From assembly GCA_043585095.1 (NCBI GenBank), contig CP121321.1, positions 2,914,001 through 2,978,000 on the forward strand: a stretch of DNA of 64,000 bases, read 5' to 3'. The DNA comes from JANQIO01 sp043585095. GTDB lineage: Bacteria > Pseudomonadota > Gammaproteobacteria > Pseudomonadales > Halieaceae. Made by a program: the position numbers and the translations under genes. Numbering within the stretch: the first letter of the stretch is position 1; each line of letters opens with the position of its first letter. The notes beneath the pieces were generated by a model that was given only the letters and a program-made list of their open reading frames with translations, ran no database searches and was not told the origin of the DNA. Positions 34,173 to 43,300 of the stretch are shown here, piece after piece.

Positions 34173-35485
34173 CAACGTGTGCCTCCACGCCTCACGACGA
34201 CACTAGCAATAACGCGAATGGCAAAATAAACCGGGACCGTAATCAGTAGAAACAGAAACAGATCGCTGAATGGGAATCGCACAAACAGAAATCCCGCCAT
34301 AAGAGCTATGTATGGCGAAACGCTTTCTGGGAAAGCTTTATGAACAAACCGGTGAGTCATTGAACAAAAAAGGACAAGAATAATCGGTCCAAAAACTCCA
34401 ACATTCATGTAACTTTCACCAAAAATTAATGGCACCAAAGCTAGCCCGTATCGGTCGTCATAAAGGTTACCCACCAGTACCGTTATGGAATCTAACTTGC
34501 CTTCAAACAGCGACCGAGGAATAAACGCGTAAAGCGGCTTTAAGAACGTGGCATACTCCAAGCCCGCCCCCTGAATGTCATGGTCTCGAACGAGAGCGAC
34601 AAACACGTTGACATTCACAGTCTCAAAGATGGCAGCGAATGCACTAGACTCGCCTGAACGAATGAGTGTGTAAAATTCCCATATTGCGTGTCGAACGCCG
34701 CTTGCATAAAGGTGATAGCGGAATATAGGGAAAGCAGAGAGCGCGACGCCCGAAAAAACACCCGCAAGCGCACAGATAGCAAGTAATAGATAAAGGCGCA
34801 GATTAACAAGGAGAAATATTAGCAAGAGCGCAGCAGCAAGTACCATGATGCGGTTGCCGATAACCAATAGGTCCAGGAGCAATATAACGATCAGGGCTAG
34901 CCCTCCCCAAGTCACCCCAATGTAACCTAACGAAACACAGTGGGCCAGAAGCGCAAACGTGCTTAGGTGCAAGCCAAATACTAGAAATTGGTAAGCTACT
35001 CCGATTAGCCCCGACGCCTGAAAGAACTCTCCTTTCGCAAGGTACCAGTGGCTTGCACCACGCATAACGAGAAAGTAATACAGCAATATCAAACAAACGA
35101 GCAACAGCCATGAGCACGACAACATTTGTACTAGATTGTCAGAGCCAACACCTGCTGACTTTTTAGCTCTGGACTCCCAAGCGGAATCTATCACAAATGT
35201 GAACATGGTCAAAATGACGAACGCCGTTACCATAGCCGTCGCAAGTGCTATCGCCGTCATGTCTGTCGCGGTCTCTATAACTGCATAGGACCGGCTTGCG
35301 CTTGGATCTGGAACCTCCAAGGTACCGTTCATAAGCAGCGAGAACGCAGGCACAACAAAGAAATACAACGTCCCACAGAGCGCGCCAACGTGGAAGCTAC
35401 CTTGAGTTCCGAGCCTCGACGCACGCAAGACGCGAACCGCTACTAGCACTATCAGCATCAGCATCATTAGTACAATTGCGGTCAA
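34172..35485 (-). CDS. Wzy-like oligosaccharide repeat-unit polymerase
   Basis: This polytopic protein of about 437 residues has around 11 hydrophobic segments and little sequence conservation, as is usual for Wzy. Periplasmic loop features such as LKPLYAFIPRSLFEGKLDSI and LYDDRYGLALVPLIFGESYM resemble O-antigen polymerase families. I chose the TTG at 35485, which overlaps the flippase TGA stop (TTGA) and has AAGG 6 nt upstream; a TTG at 35503 is the alternative. It sits in the middle of the variable block with its flippase upstream, as expected of a Wzx/Wzy pair. Confidence 0.75.
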   Translation of the reverse strand: MTAIVLMMLMLIVLVAVRVLRASRLGTQGSFHVGALCGTLYFFVVPAFSLLMNGTLEVPDPSASRSYAVIETATDMTAIALATAMVTAFVILTMFTFVIDSAWESRAKKSAGVGSDNLVQMLSCSWLLLVCLILLYYFLVMRGASHWYLAKGEFFQASGLIGVAYQFLVFGLHLSTFALLAHCVSLGYIGVTWGGLALIVILLLDLLVIGNRIMVLAAALLLIFLLVNLRLYLLLAICALAGVFSGVALSAFPIFRYHLYASGVRHAIWEFYTLIRSGESSAFAAIFETVNVNVFVALVRDHDIQGAGLEYATFLKPLYAFIPRSLFEGKLDSITVLVGNLYDDRYGLALVPLIFGESYMNVGVFGPIILVLFCSMTHRFVHKAFPESVSPYIALMAGFLFVRFPFSDLFLFLLITVPVYFAIRVIASVVVRRGGTR

Positions 35486-36831
35486 AACGCCTTGCTCCGC
35501 CAAAAGGGCATAGTCGTGAGTCCCAGCGCTTGCTGCCTAGCCAATGGGCGTGTACTTTTGAATAAAAAAAACACGAGAAAAGAACCAAAGACGTGCCCAA
35601 TAAACACCCCAATAGCTAGCCCTACCAAGCCGCCTAAAAGCCCCCCCGCTAACGCCAGAATTATACTTACAACAAATGCGAGACCAGCCCTTGGAACCGC
35701 TATCCTAGACAGTCCCGTTATAACGAGATACCTGTTGGCTAACATCCCAGAGAGAGCAAAAGGAAGGCAGAGCGACAGCAAAATCAATACAGACTTTGCG
35801 CTCGCGTATTCGTCCCCAAAGAAAAGGTCAACCATAACGCCGCTGAAGAGCATAACTGCCAACGCAAATACGACACCTGCAACGGTCATAAACCCAAAGC
35901 CACTTGCAAAAATTATCGGATTTGGTGGGGCCTCTGCTGCACCTGAGGCGCTGTTAACTGACCTAGAAAACACTGACGCTGACAAAATACTACCTGCCAT
36001 CAGAAGACCGTCGATGATTCGAATAGCGACCATATAATATCCTAGGTCTTGAGCGGATAGCGTCACTAGCACAACAGCTTGATCGACCCGTAGCTGGCCA
36101 GATACTAGAACAGCCGCCACCAGAAATGGCCAAGAAGTAGAAAGAAGGGTTGCTAGTGTGATGCGCTTTGGCCAGATTAAATTTCCTGAATTAACTTTGG
36201 ACAAAAACATGATCATGCAAAACGCAGCGTATAGCCAAATCTCTGCAGCGAGAATCCAAGCAAACACCTCGACATCGGCTTCAAAGCTCCAAGCGAGGCA
36301 TTTGACAGAAAAACCTATAACTGAAGCGATTAATCTGGCTTTTAACGCTAAAAAGGACCTATGCTCAGCAATCCATTGAAGCTCAAATGCTTCCGCCGCT
36401 AACGCAGGCAGGGCAAGAACAAGGATAAATAGAGTCGTCGAAATCAGAGCCGTGCCCTCGATCCTGGAGGGTAGGATGCTCATAATAAAAAAAGACAAGA
36501 TCACCAACGACAGCGCAACTACAAAACGAATAAGTGCAATGCTCAACACCAGACCTGCGCGTCGCTGACCCGACCGTTCCTGACTCAAAGATGCCAATGC
36601 GGCGTGCTCCGTACCCAAAGCAGATACGATCCCAAGGAAAGTTACGATAGAGTAGCTGACTGCGAGGCTACCAAAGGCCTCAGGCGTGCATGCTCTGGCG
36701 ATGACCACCCACCCAGCAAAAGCAACTCCTATTCGCACGGAGCGTTCTGCTAGCAAAAAAGCAGTGTTTCGGAAGAACCGGTGGTCAAATTCACCTCGGC
36801 CAAGCAAATCGGAAAGCTCCTCTGAGAACAC
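35482..36831 (-). CDS. Wzx-like flippase (oligosaccharide exporter)
   Basis: This MATE/MVF-superfamily membrane protein of 449 residues has about 12 helices and is expected to move undecaprenyl-PP-linked repeat units across the inner membrane. Family features are FFRNTAFLLAERSVRIGVAF, ACTPEAFGSLAVSYSIVTFL, LDAQDLGYYMVAIRI-type segments (LVTLSAQDLGYYMVAIRIID) and FALSGMLANRYLVITGLSRI. The start is GTG at 36831 with no clear Shine-Dalgarno. It heads the AT-richer gene block and is followed by overlapping genes. A second flippase lies at 39992-41554. Confidence 0.85.
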   Translation of the reverse strand: MFSEELSDLLGRGEFDHRFFRNTAFLLAERSVRIGVAFAGWVVIARACTPEAFGSLAVSYSIVTFLGIVSALGTEHAALASLSQERSGQRRAGLVLSIALIRFVVALSLVILSFFIMSILPSRIEGTALISTTLFILVLALPALAAEAFELQWIAEHRSFLALKARLIASVIGFSVKCLAWSFEADVEVFAWILAAEIWLYAAFCMIMFLSKVNSGNLIWPKRITLATLLSTSWPFLVAAVLVSGQLRVDQAVVLVTLSAQDLGYYMVAIRIIDGLLMAGSILSASVFSRSVNSASGAAEAPPNPIIFASGFGFMTVAGVVFALAVMLFSGVMVDLFFGDEYASAKSVLILLSLCLPFALSGMLANRYLVITGLSRIAVPRAGLAFVVSIILALAGGLLGGLVGLAIGVFIGHVFGSFLVFFLFKSTRPLARQQALGLTTMPFWRSKAF

Positions 36832-37175
36832 TCATGCACTTATGCAAAAGTTGCTAGGGCAAGGTAAAAAAACAGCAAAATTTTCATCACATCTAAAACA
36901 GGCATAACGAAGACCTGTTCACATGACCCTCTAATAGGTACCGCAGGTGAAGCAAGCCGAAGAGCGACTGCACTAAATATATAGTCCGTCCTAGTTTTTC
37001 GGTTCACCAAACCAAGCCTTACTAAGCTCTCCATACCATACATTTAGTTGATCGGAAGAATATAGCGTGCATAAACTTGCGCAATGTGCCGGCCACACTA
37101 AACAGAATTAGACTAGCACCCTACATGAAAAATCTATCGAAGCCCTAGAGAAGGCGGTAAAAGTAGTATCAACAC
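36832..37175. other. 344-bp AT-rich intergenic region before the flippase gene
   Basis: This lies between ribA (ending at 37176) and the flippase start, both on the minus strand, and probably carries the promoter for the variable block. A 67-codon minus-strand open frame (36840-37043) with a hydrophobic C-terminus (KILLFFYLALATFA) ends just before the flippase. It shows no recognisable domain and I do not call it a gene. No clear terminator or conserved promoter was seen. Confidence 0.5.
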
Positions 37176-37763
37176 TCACCGTATTAAGTGCCCAAGCTTG
37201 CCGGCCTTTGTTGCCAGATACTTCTGATTATGGGGGTTGTGAGGGGTCTCCAGCGCAATCCTTTCCTGCACCTTGATACCCAACGCGTCGATAGACTGTA
37301 CTTTTCGCGGGTTGTTGGTCATGAGCCGCAGTGCGTCGATTGTGAGGTGATTAAGCATAGGCAGGCAGATAGAGTAGTCTCTAAGATCCGCCCCAAAGCC
37401 TAGCGCCTCATTCGCCTCTACTGTATCGGCGCCTTCATCCTGTAGCTTGTAGGCTTTGATCTTATTTATCAGACCTATGCCACGCCCTTCTTGGCGCAGA
37501 TACAGAAGCGCACCACGGCCTTCGGTGGCAATCGCGATTAACGCAGCACGCAGTTGTTCACCACAATCACAGCGAAGACTAAATAGAGCGTCGCCGGTTA
37601 GGCACTCTGAGTGTATACGCGCCAGCACGGGCTCGCCGCTGCCAACATCACCCATAGTGAGCGCCACATGCTCTTTACCCGTTTCCGGGTCTTCGAAGCC
37701 GTGCATCTCGAACTCACCCCACTGGGTAGGCAATCGGGAAGTTTCAACGTAACGTACTGACAC
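37176..37763 (-). CDS. ribA: GTP cyclohydrolase II
   Basis: It opens the imidazole ring of GTP, the first step of riboflavin synthesis. The core matches stand-alone RibA: RIHSECLTGDALFSLRCDCG holds the three zinc cysteines. LLYLRQEGRGIGLINKIKAY and TNNPRKVQSIDALGIKV follow. With the GTG at 37763 the protein is 195 residues, the usual length; the open frame continues 42 codons to an ATG at 37889, but that extension is not family-like. Neither start has a clear Shine-Dalgarno. It lies inside the polysaccharide locus, about 9 kb from the main riboflavin operon, whose RibB fusion lacks a working cyclohydrolase domain. Confidence 0.92.
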   Translation of the reverse strand: MSVRYVETSRLPTQWGEFEMHGFEDPETGKEHVALTMGDVGSGEPVLARIHSECLTGDALFSLRCDCGEQLRAALIAIATEGRGALLYLRQEGRGIGLINKIKAYKLQDEGADTVEANEALGFGADLRDYSICLPMLNHLTIDALRLMTNNPRKVQSIDALGIKVQERIALETPHNPHNQKYLATKAGKLGHLIR

Positions 37764-37976
37764 AGTTAGGGTTTTCCGCTCAAATGTAGTGCTTTTACGC
37801 ACGGGGGTGCAGTAGTGTATCAGCACGCGTACAGGTTTTGAATCTGGAGTATGTGGCGTGGCTATACCTGATTGGCTTATCCTAATCATTACTAAGGAGA
37901 TGACGTCAAAAAGAGAACGGCCAACGGTATTTCTGGCACCATATGCCCGAAAAAAGGTGTACGCCTTACCGCGCGA

Positions 37977-38695
37977 CTAAATACGCAGAAATACCCCATC
38001 CACCTGCAAAGTCTGTCCCGTTCTGGGATCGTTGAATCCTTCTTGAATAGCCCACAGGGAAAAGCCCAGCGCTTCCAATCGATCGACCATTTCATGCCAC
38101 AGCGGCTGGCCTTCGTATAAGGAACCAGCGAAAGTTCCAGCAAAACACCTACTGCTTGGCTCAAGGCTTCTTCCGCCCCGTCGAGCACTTTGCCCTCAAA
38201 ACCCTGGGTGTCAATTTTGATGAAGGGTTTTGCGTTGTCTGTGAGGTATTGGCTCGCTACAGCGTCAAGACGTGTGACCGGAGCGTTCTCTGCGCCGATA
38301 TAGGTGGAGCTTATTTCTGCTGCGGCGTGGGTGCTGAGCATGGGAAGTGCTGAGGATGAGACTGAGTTTGCAGAGATGTTGATTTCGATCTCGCCCTCCT
38401 CATCGCCGATGGCTGTGCGGGGGTGAACATGCCAGCTTGGATCGGCCTGGGCTGCGTTGGTTAGCGCGTCGTGCGCTTTTGACTGGGGCTCAAAGCTGAC
38501 AATGGTTCCGGTAAAGCCAGCCTTTCGGATATTTTGTGCGAACTGTCCGACGTTGGCACCCACATCGAACACGACGTCAGCACTGACCAGATTCAAACCC
38601 GAAACAAGCTGCACGCTGGGGTTGTGGTCCGGCGTCAGGCGCTTCAGGTCAAAGCCGAAGGCGCGGAAGACTTTTCGGATCTGCTGCCGTATCAC
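37977..38695 (-). pseudogene. FkbM-family methyltransferase interrupted by a frameshift
   Basis: The first about 190 residues are a normal FkbM methyltransferase: VSADVVFDVGANVGQFAQNI, GTIVSFEPQSKAHDALTNAA, FIKIDTQGFEGKVLDGAEEA and VGVLLELSLVP. After that the original frame turns into a non-family Cys/Trp-rich tail ending at 37892. Shifting by one base at about 38120/38121 restores the expected ending LYEGQPLWHEMVDRLEALGF and WAIQEGFNDPRTGQTLQVDG, then VFLRI with a stop at 37977. One base has been lost (or the sequence has an error). The ATG overlaps the GT2 stop (ATGA). Confidence 0.85.
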
Positions 38696-39927
38696 TTGAA
38701 GCCCGCCAAACGAAGAAGATTGTTTGATAATACCGCAGTCAGGTAAGGCGGCGGGGCTGTCTTTATCGCATCTGTTGCCAGCGTCGCCTCGCCTACTGTT
38801 TTGATGGGCGTTTGCTCGCAGCCTGCGACGTGAACGGTCGATGTTACTCCGGTAATCAACCGGCCCAGCCGCAACAGAAACTCATAGGCGTACTGTGTCG
38901 CCCTGTCCAGGCTACCCGGCAACCTTATTTCGTGCATCGCGGCAAAGCTTTCTGCCCAGGCTTTTACTTCTTCTGGCTCAGGGCCGGACTGTCGTAGTGC
39001 GATAGCGAGTTGTCGCGGGTGTGACGTGTTGACGGGTTTCAAATCATGGAACGGGCTGGCCTGCAGATAGGCTTCATACACCAGCACGGAAATGGATCTA
39101 ACCGGTCGCCCTTCTCTACCCAGCGGCAATGCCGCGTGAAACGGAATATTGCCTTCGCTCCAGAACTTCTTGGCGGGGTCATAGGTGCGCTCGCGCCTGG
39201 TTTTCTCAAAACTGGCGGTGCCGCCGCTGTGTAACGACGCGCCATTAATCGCCAGGGGTTCATGGCAGTAGACGTAAGTCTCGGTCAGCAAACTGAAGAT
39301 CACGCCGCTGTAAACATCGGGCGTCATGGAACAGAACAGATCACCTGATTCGGCTTTGGCGGCCGCGATAAGCGAGGCTTTTACAAAGCCACCGTTGTAC
39401 AGCACGGGCAGTTCATAGTATGGGATCTTGCCGTCCAGCACGTTTTGCAAGGCTTCACCGGACTCCCTGCGTTCATTGCCTTTTTTAAGGCTAACGGTCA
39501 GGTCACCGAAGCCATTGCCGGTCAGGCCCGGCCACAGGTAAGAGCAACCGTTGGACCGAATGGCCTGTGTGCCGGTGTCCTGAATGATGCGGTTTGCGGT
39601 TGCCAGTGCGCCGGGCAGTAAGCCGTCATCATCGCCCAGTATCGTAACCCAATCGTTTGGTCCCTCTCGCGTCACCTGCGCAATCGCAAACTCCCAGTTT
39701 TTGCTCATCGACAGGCGCTCACCGGTGTTGATGTAGCGCAGCCTGGGGTCGTTGATCGACTGAACAACCTGCTGCGTTGCGTCCTGGCTGTCGTTATCGC
39801 AAACCAGGACTTCAAAGTGGGGGTAGTCCTGCGCCAGTGCGGTTTCGATTGCATAGGGCAGTGTGTCGCATCGCTCTCGCGTGGGGATGACAATGGTGAA
39901 GAATACGTGGGTGTTTAGCTCAGGCAT
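38692..39927 (-). CDS. Glycosyltransferase family 2
   Basis: This 411-residue GT-A enzyme has FTIVIPTRERCDTLPYAIET, HFEVLVCDNDSQDATQQVVQ and DWVTILGDDDGLLPGALATA, where DDD is the likely DxD metal site. The C-terminal about 200 residues are less conserved. A role in adding a sugar to the lipid-linked unit is inferred from its place between FkbM and flippase genes. The GC content is similar to the housekeeping genes and higher than that of the 30-37 kb block, so this part of the locus may have a different origin. Confidence 0.87.
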   Translation of the reverse strand: MPELNTHVFFTIVIPTRERCDTLPYAIETALAQDYPHFEVLVCDNDSQDATQQVVQSINDPRLRYINTGERLSMSKNWEFAIAQVTREGPNDWVTILGDDDGLLPGALATANRIIQDTGTQAIRSNGCSYLWPGLTGNGFGDLTVSLKKGNERRESGEALQNVLDGKIPYYELPVLYNGGFVKASLIAAAKAESGDLFCSMTPDVYSGVIFSLLTETYVYCHEPLAINGASLHSGGTASFEKTRRERTYDPAKKFWSEGNIPFHAALPLGREGRPVRSISVLVYEAYLQASPFHDLKPVNTSHPRQLAIALRQSGPEPEEVKAWAESFAAMHEIRLPGSLDRATQYAYEFLLRLGRLITGVTSTVHVAGCEQTPIKTVGEATLATDAIKTAPPPYLTAVLSNNLLRLAGFK

Positions 39928-39991
39928 CTGATGGTGCCTCGGTAGTATGCCTGGCGAGTCGCCGACTGGATTTTTGACAGTTGAACACAGT

Positions 39992-41554
39992 TCAGCTCGC
40001 TTGCCGGGCGGTTAGCACGCCCCAAACCGATGTGGCATTACGCCCGAGGCTGCGCCTGAGATTGGTAGCGCCCATTAATGCCCCCGCTGGCACCACAATT
40101 ATCACCAGCAGCAGAGACAGCAATTCCAACACCAGGGTCTCCACATCCGGCAGTACCACTTTTAGTAGCAGCGCGGGCAGCAGGCACGCCGCTAAGGGCT
40201 TGAACACATCTTGTAAGTACCATTGCTGCTTTTCGCGCACCAGAATGCGCCGGTACATGAAGTGCACCCCCACGAAGAGATAGCCGCAGTTCAAGGCCAC
40301 CCACGCCCAGGCGGCGCCCTCGGCGCCGTAACGGGGTGTAATCCAGAACAACGCCGGCACGATAACGGCCACTGCAATGCTGTTCATCTTTACCGTCAGG
40401 CTGGTCCAGCCGTGGGCTAACTGGGTTTGGTAGGGAAGCCACATCAAGCCATTGAGCAGGTTACCGAGCACCAGCAAACTTAAAATGCCGGCGGTGCGCT
40501 GAGCCAAACCCTCATCTTGGGTCCAAAGTTCAAGTAAGGGCTGGGCAAACAGCATCACGATAATGGCGAAGCTACCTGCGATTACGCTGACCAGTTGTGC
40601 CGATAAATGAAAGGTTTCCAGCAAGGCGCCTTGATCGCTTTGGTTTTGCAGCTCGCATAAGCGCGGGTACGCGGCTTGCGTGATCGGCGCAATGATTGTG
40701 AACAGCACCCCTGCCACCAGTGCAGCCAGGGTGTAGTAGCCGTAGTCGCTTAACGGCAGGAGTTTGGAGAGCAGTATTTTGTCGGACTGGGTGAGCAACA
40801 TGGCGAGCAGGTTGATGCCCAGCATGCCGCCCGCAAAGCGCCAGATGCCGCGTAGCGCATCCAGGGAAAACGCCGCCGGTTGCTCTGCGTCGGGGAGCGC
40901 ACGATAGGTCAGCGCCGCTAACACGCCAACCGAAAAAATCGATAACGCGCACTGGAAAAGAAAGAAAGCTTGTATGGTCGGTGACAACCAGGCCAGCACC
41001 GCTACTGCACCTACCCCTCTTACGGTTGCCAATAAGCTAATAGCCGCGTTGAACACCACCTGTCGCTGCAGGCCGATCAGGCTGCTGCGATACACCCCCT
41101 CCACAACGCGCAGTGCGGTTAAGAAGCCCATAATCATGAAGGTCTGGGCTATCACCTCAACGGGCAAACTTTCGGCGTCCAGCCAATTGCTGGCCACGCC
41201 GTCAGCCGCGAGTGCCACGCCGACTGTGACCAGTGCGGCAATTGCCACGGCAACTAGCTCCACAGAGCGCAGCAGGTCTCTAAGCGATTGCGCGCTGCGC
41301 AAGCCGCCGGTAAATCGCGCCATCTCACGGCCCAGCGTGGGCGCCATGCCCATGTCGAGCAGGCTCAGGCAGGCCGACAGCACCGCAAACAGTCCGATCA
41401 GGCCGTAGGCTTCAATACCAAGGTAGTGGATATACAGGGGCACAAAAGCCAACGCCATCAGGGCGGTCCAGCCCTGGCCTATATAGTTGGCGATGAGGTT
41501 TTTCTTAAGCACCGGCAGCCGCCGTGTTGTTTGCGGTGCGAGAGCACGCGGCAA
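39992..41554 (-). CDS. Second Wzx-like polysaccharide flippase
   Basis: This membrane protein of up to 520 residues has about 12-14 helices of the polysaccharide-synthase/MATE type: LIANYIGQGWTALMALAFVP, YLGIEAYGLIGLFAVLSACL, GMAPTLGREMARFTGG and SDYGYYTLAALVAGVLFTII. The ATG at 41554 has a basic N-region. A GTG at 41512 (before LKKNLIANYIGQGW) would fit the family better but also lacks a clear Shine-Dalgarno. Two flippases in one locus suggest two repeat-unit pathways or an exchange of cassettes. Confidence 0.87.
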   Translation of the reverse strand: MPRALAPQTTRRLPVLKKNLIANYIGQGWTALMALAFVPLYIHYLGIEAYGLIGLFAVLSACLSLLDMGMAPTLGREMARFTGGLRSAQSLRDLLRSVELVAVAIAALVTVGVALAADGVASNWLDAESLPVEVIAQTFMIMGFLTALRVVEGVYRSSLIGLQRQVVFNAAISLLATVRGVGAVAVLAWLSPTIQAFFLFQCALSIFSVGVLAALTYRALPDAEQPAAFSLDALRGIWRFAGGMLGINLLAMLLTQSDKILLSKLLPLSDYGYYTLAALVAGVLFTIIAPITQAAYPRLCELQNQSDQGALLETFHLSAQLVSVIAGSFAIIVMLFAQPLLELWTQDEGLAQRTAGILSLLVLGNLLNGLMWLPYQTQLAHGWTSLTVKMNSIAVAVIVPALFWITPRYGAEGAAWAWVALNCGYLFVGVHFMYRRILVREKQQWYLQDVFKPLAACLLPALLLKVVLPDVETLVLELLSLLLVIIVVPAGALMGATNLRRSLGRNATSVWGVLTARQAS

Positions 41555-41593
41555 GCGGCGGGGGGCGCAAAGCGTTTGTGAGAGCCAACATGC

Positions 41594-42250
41594 CTAGTAT
41601 TTGCTGGTCAGCATTAACACGCCATCACGCTCTTCCATGTGTACGTGCTGCAAATAGCTGGTCCCCAGCAGCACCATCTCAGGGAAGCCGCCTTCCAGGA
41701 TGGAGGCCTGCACATGCTCAATCTCGATACCGCCCACTTCGATTTTGCGGATTAGCACGGAATAGGCATTCACAATGCCGGAGGCGGTAGCTACGCGACT
41801 GGTCGGTGCATTCTTGGTTTTAATCCCCAGTGATCTCGCGGTCTGGCTGTTAATGGCCACAACATTGGCACCGGTGTCCACCAGCACTTGAACCCCGCGC
41901 CCGTTAATGCGCGCGGTTGTGATGTACTGGCGATTGGTGTTCTTGCGGATGATGTGCTGAAGGTTTTCAGGCTCGGCAAAGTTAGTGCTCACCCGGGTGG
42001 AGACCTTCAGGGTAATGGATTCGCCATTCACCTCGGCGATGGCTTGCCTGGAGTTGGCTTCCAGCAGCGTGACGCCCTGCCAATCCTGCCCTACTCTCAG
42101 TAGTTTTTGCTGGCCGTCTTTCTTTAGCAGTGCGGCATTCTTAAACAGCCCCAGCACTTCCACATCAGCCGCCGCAATACCAGGCAGTAAGGCAATGACG
42201 AGTGCTCCGCTGATAAACAACTGCTTGATAGTGTGGGTTACGTGACGCAT
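41594..42250 (-). CDS. Exported retropepsin-like aspartic protease (clan AA)
   Basis: This 218-residue protein has a signal peptide or anchor (QLFISGALVIALLPGIAAA). Its C-terminal domain is retropepsin-like: ARINGRGVQVLVDTGANVVA contains the catalytic DTG, and NSQTARSLGIKTKN, EHVQASILEGGFPEMVLLG and TSYLQHVHMEERDGVLMLTS follow. Only one DTG is present, so a homodimer is expected. The substrate is unknown. The family is common in proteobacteria as a single-copy periplasmic protease of the TIGR02281 type. It is separated from the flippase by 39 bp. Confidence 0.85.
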   Translation of the reverse strand: MRHVTHTIKQLFISGALVIALLPGIAAADVEVLGLFKNAALLKKDGQQKLLRVGQDWQGVTLLEANSRQAIAEVNGESITLKVSTRVSTNFAEPENLQHIIRKNTNRQYITTARINGRGVQVLVDTGANVVAINSQTARSLGIKTKNAPTSRVATASGIVNAYSVLIRKIEVGGIEIEHVQASILEGGFPEMVLLGTSYLQHVHMEERDGVLMLTSKY

Positions 42251-42344
42251 CGGTGGAGTCTAGCCGAGGGGCTAGGCGCTTGGCCATGCCGAGAATGCAG
42301 GTCTGTGCTAGGTTGGCGGTGTCTAAATTCGGAGCGCTGCGACT

Positions 42345-42788
42345 ATGAGTGTACAGATACGCCCCCTTGAAGCGGCAGACTACCCGGAGTGGCAACGCCT
42401 CTGGGCGATTTATCTGGAGTACTACGAAACCGTGCTGGACGACGCGGTATCCGCCGCGACGTGGGAACGTCTGTTGTCCGCTGAGCATCCCCATATCAAT
42501 GGCCTGATCGCGCTGGAAGAGGGTCGACCCGCCGGCATGGTGCACTACATCTTTCATGCCAGCACCTGGACGCTGGAGGACGTGTGCTATCTGGAGGACC
42601 TGGTGGTGGAACCGGCTATGCGCGGTAAAAGCATTGGGCGGGCCTTAATTGAAGGTGTGTATGCCGCTGCGGATGAGGCTGGCTGTCCGGAAGTCTACTG
42701 GATGACCCAGCACTTTAATGAAGTCGGGCGTCGCCTGTACGACCGCGTCGGCGAGCTCACGCCGTTTCTTCGCTACGACCGGCCTTGA
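42345..42788 (+). CDS. GNAT-family N-acetyltransferase
   Basis: This 147-residue acetyl-CoA-dependent transferase shows the GNAT fold: VQIRPLEAADYPEWQRLW, GLIALEEGRPAGMVHYIFH, and motif A CYLEDLVVEPAMRGKSIGRA (the R-G-x-x-I-G pattern binds CoA). The end is YDRVGELTPFLRYD. The substrate is unknown; the sequence resembles small amine acetyltransferases. It is the first gene of a plus-strand accessory patch. Confidence 0.9.
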   Translation: MSVQIRPLEAADYPEWQRLWAIYLEYYETVLDDAVSAATWERLLSAEHPHINGLIALEEGRPAGMVHYIFHASTWTLEDVCYLEDLVVEPAMRGKSIGRALIEGVYAAADEAGCPEVYWMTQHFNEVGRRLYDRVGELTPFLRYDRP

Positions 42789-42935
42789 TGGGCTGTTGGT
42801 TTAAGAAATCCGGACTTTAAAAAGCCGAGGAAAGATGATCGTTTAGGGTGTGAGGATGCCTTTTGTGGCTCTACGCGCTGCTCTACACTTATAACTGTTG
42901 AACGCGCCACTTAACGTCGAGCCAGGCCAAGAACA

Positions 42936-43286
42936 ATGGCAACCATCACGTTTGATACTCTAAAATGCATGAAACGATTAAAGGAAGCTGGTGTGCCTGC
43001 AGCGCAGGCCGAGGCTCAGGCGGAAGTGTTGGCGGAAGCGTTTGTTCAAAACGTGGACAACCTTGTTACACGGGACTATCTGGACGTGCGGATGGAAGCG
43101 CTAGATTCAAGGTTCGAGGCGATTGATTCCCGATTCGAGGCGCTGGATTCACGGTTCGAGGCGCTGGATTCACGGTTAGAGGCACTCGAGTCGCGAATGA
43201 ATGGCAAGTTTCGACTGCAAAACTGGATGATGGGAATAGCTTTTAGCATTCTGGTATTGCCGCAGCTTAGGGCACTTCTAGTCTAG
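42936..43286 (+). CDS. DUF1640-like coiled-coil membrane protein, intact copy 1
   Basis: This 116-residue protein starts MATITFDTLKCMKRLKEAGV, followed by QAEVLAEAFVQNVDNLVTRD. A coiled-coil stretch of five heptads (LDSRFEA type) and one C-terminal membrane helix (MMGIAFSILVLPQLRALLV) come next. The N-terminal pattern and layout match bacterial DUF1640/CCDC90-like proteins, whose function is not known. It is the only unbroken member of three tandem copies. The C-terminal helix would leave the coiled coil in the cytoplasm. Confidence 0.75.
   Translation: MATITFDTLKCMKRLKEAGVPAAQAEAQAEVLAEAFVQNVDNLVTRDYLDVRMEALDSRFEAIDSRFEALDSRFEALDSRLEALESRMNGKFRLQNWMMGIAFSILVLPQLRALLV
43095..43199 (+). repeat. 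Five tandem 21-bp repeats coding for heptads
   Basis: Units of 21 bp, consensus GAGGCGCTGGATTCACGGTT plus one base, run from 43095 to 43199 in phase with the reading frame, so each adds a heptad of the coiled coil. The third and fourth units differ at one base, which suggests recent expansion. The two downstream gene copies have two units and none, so coil length varies between paralogues. Confidence 0.85.
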
Positions 43287-43300
43287 CGGTCGCCTACCTT

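Noticed and set aside
36840..37043. 67-codon minus-strand frame before the flippase gene
   Set aside because: Short, without recognisable domain or convincing Shine-Dalgarno; could be a decayed gene end but cannot be supported.
43095..43199. Tandem 21-bp repeats considered as a CRISPR-like or satellite array
   Set aside because: There are no spacers, the period is a multiple of three, and the units encode heptads in a gene.
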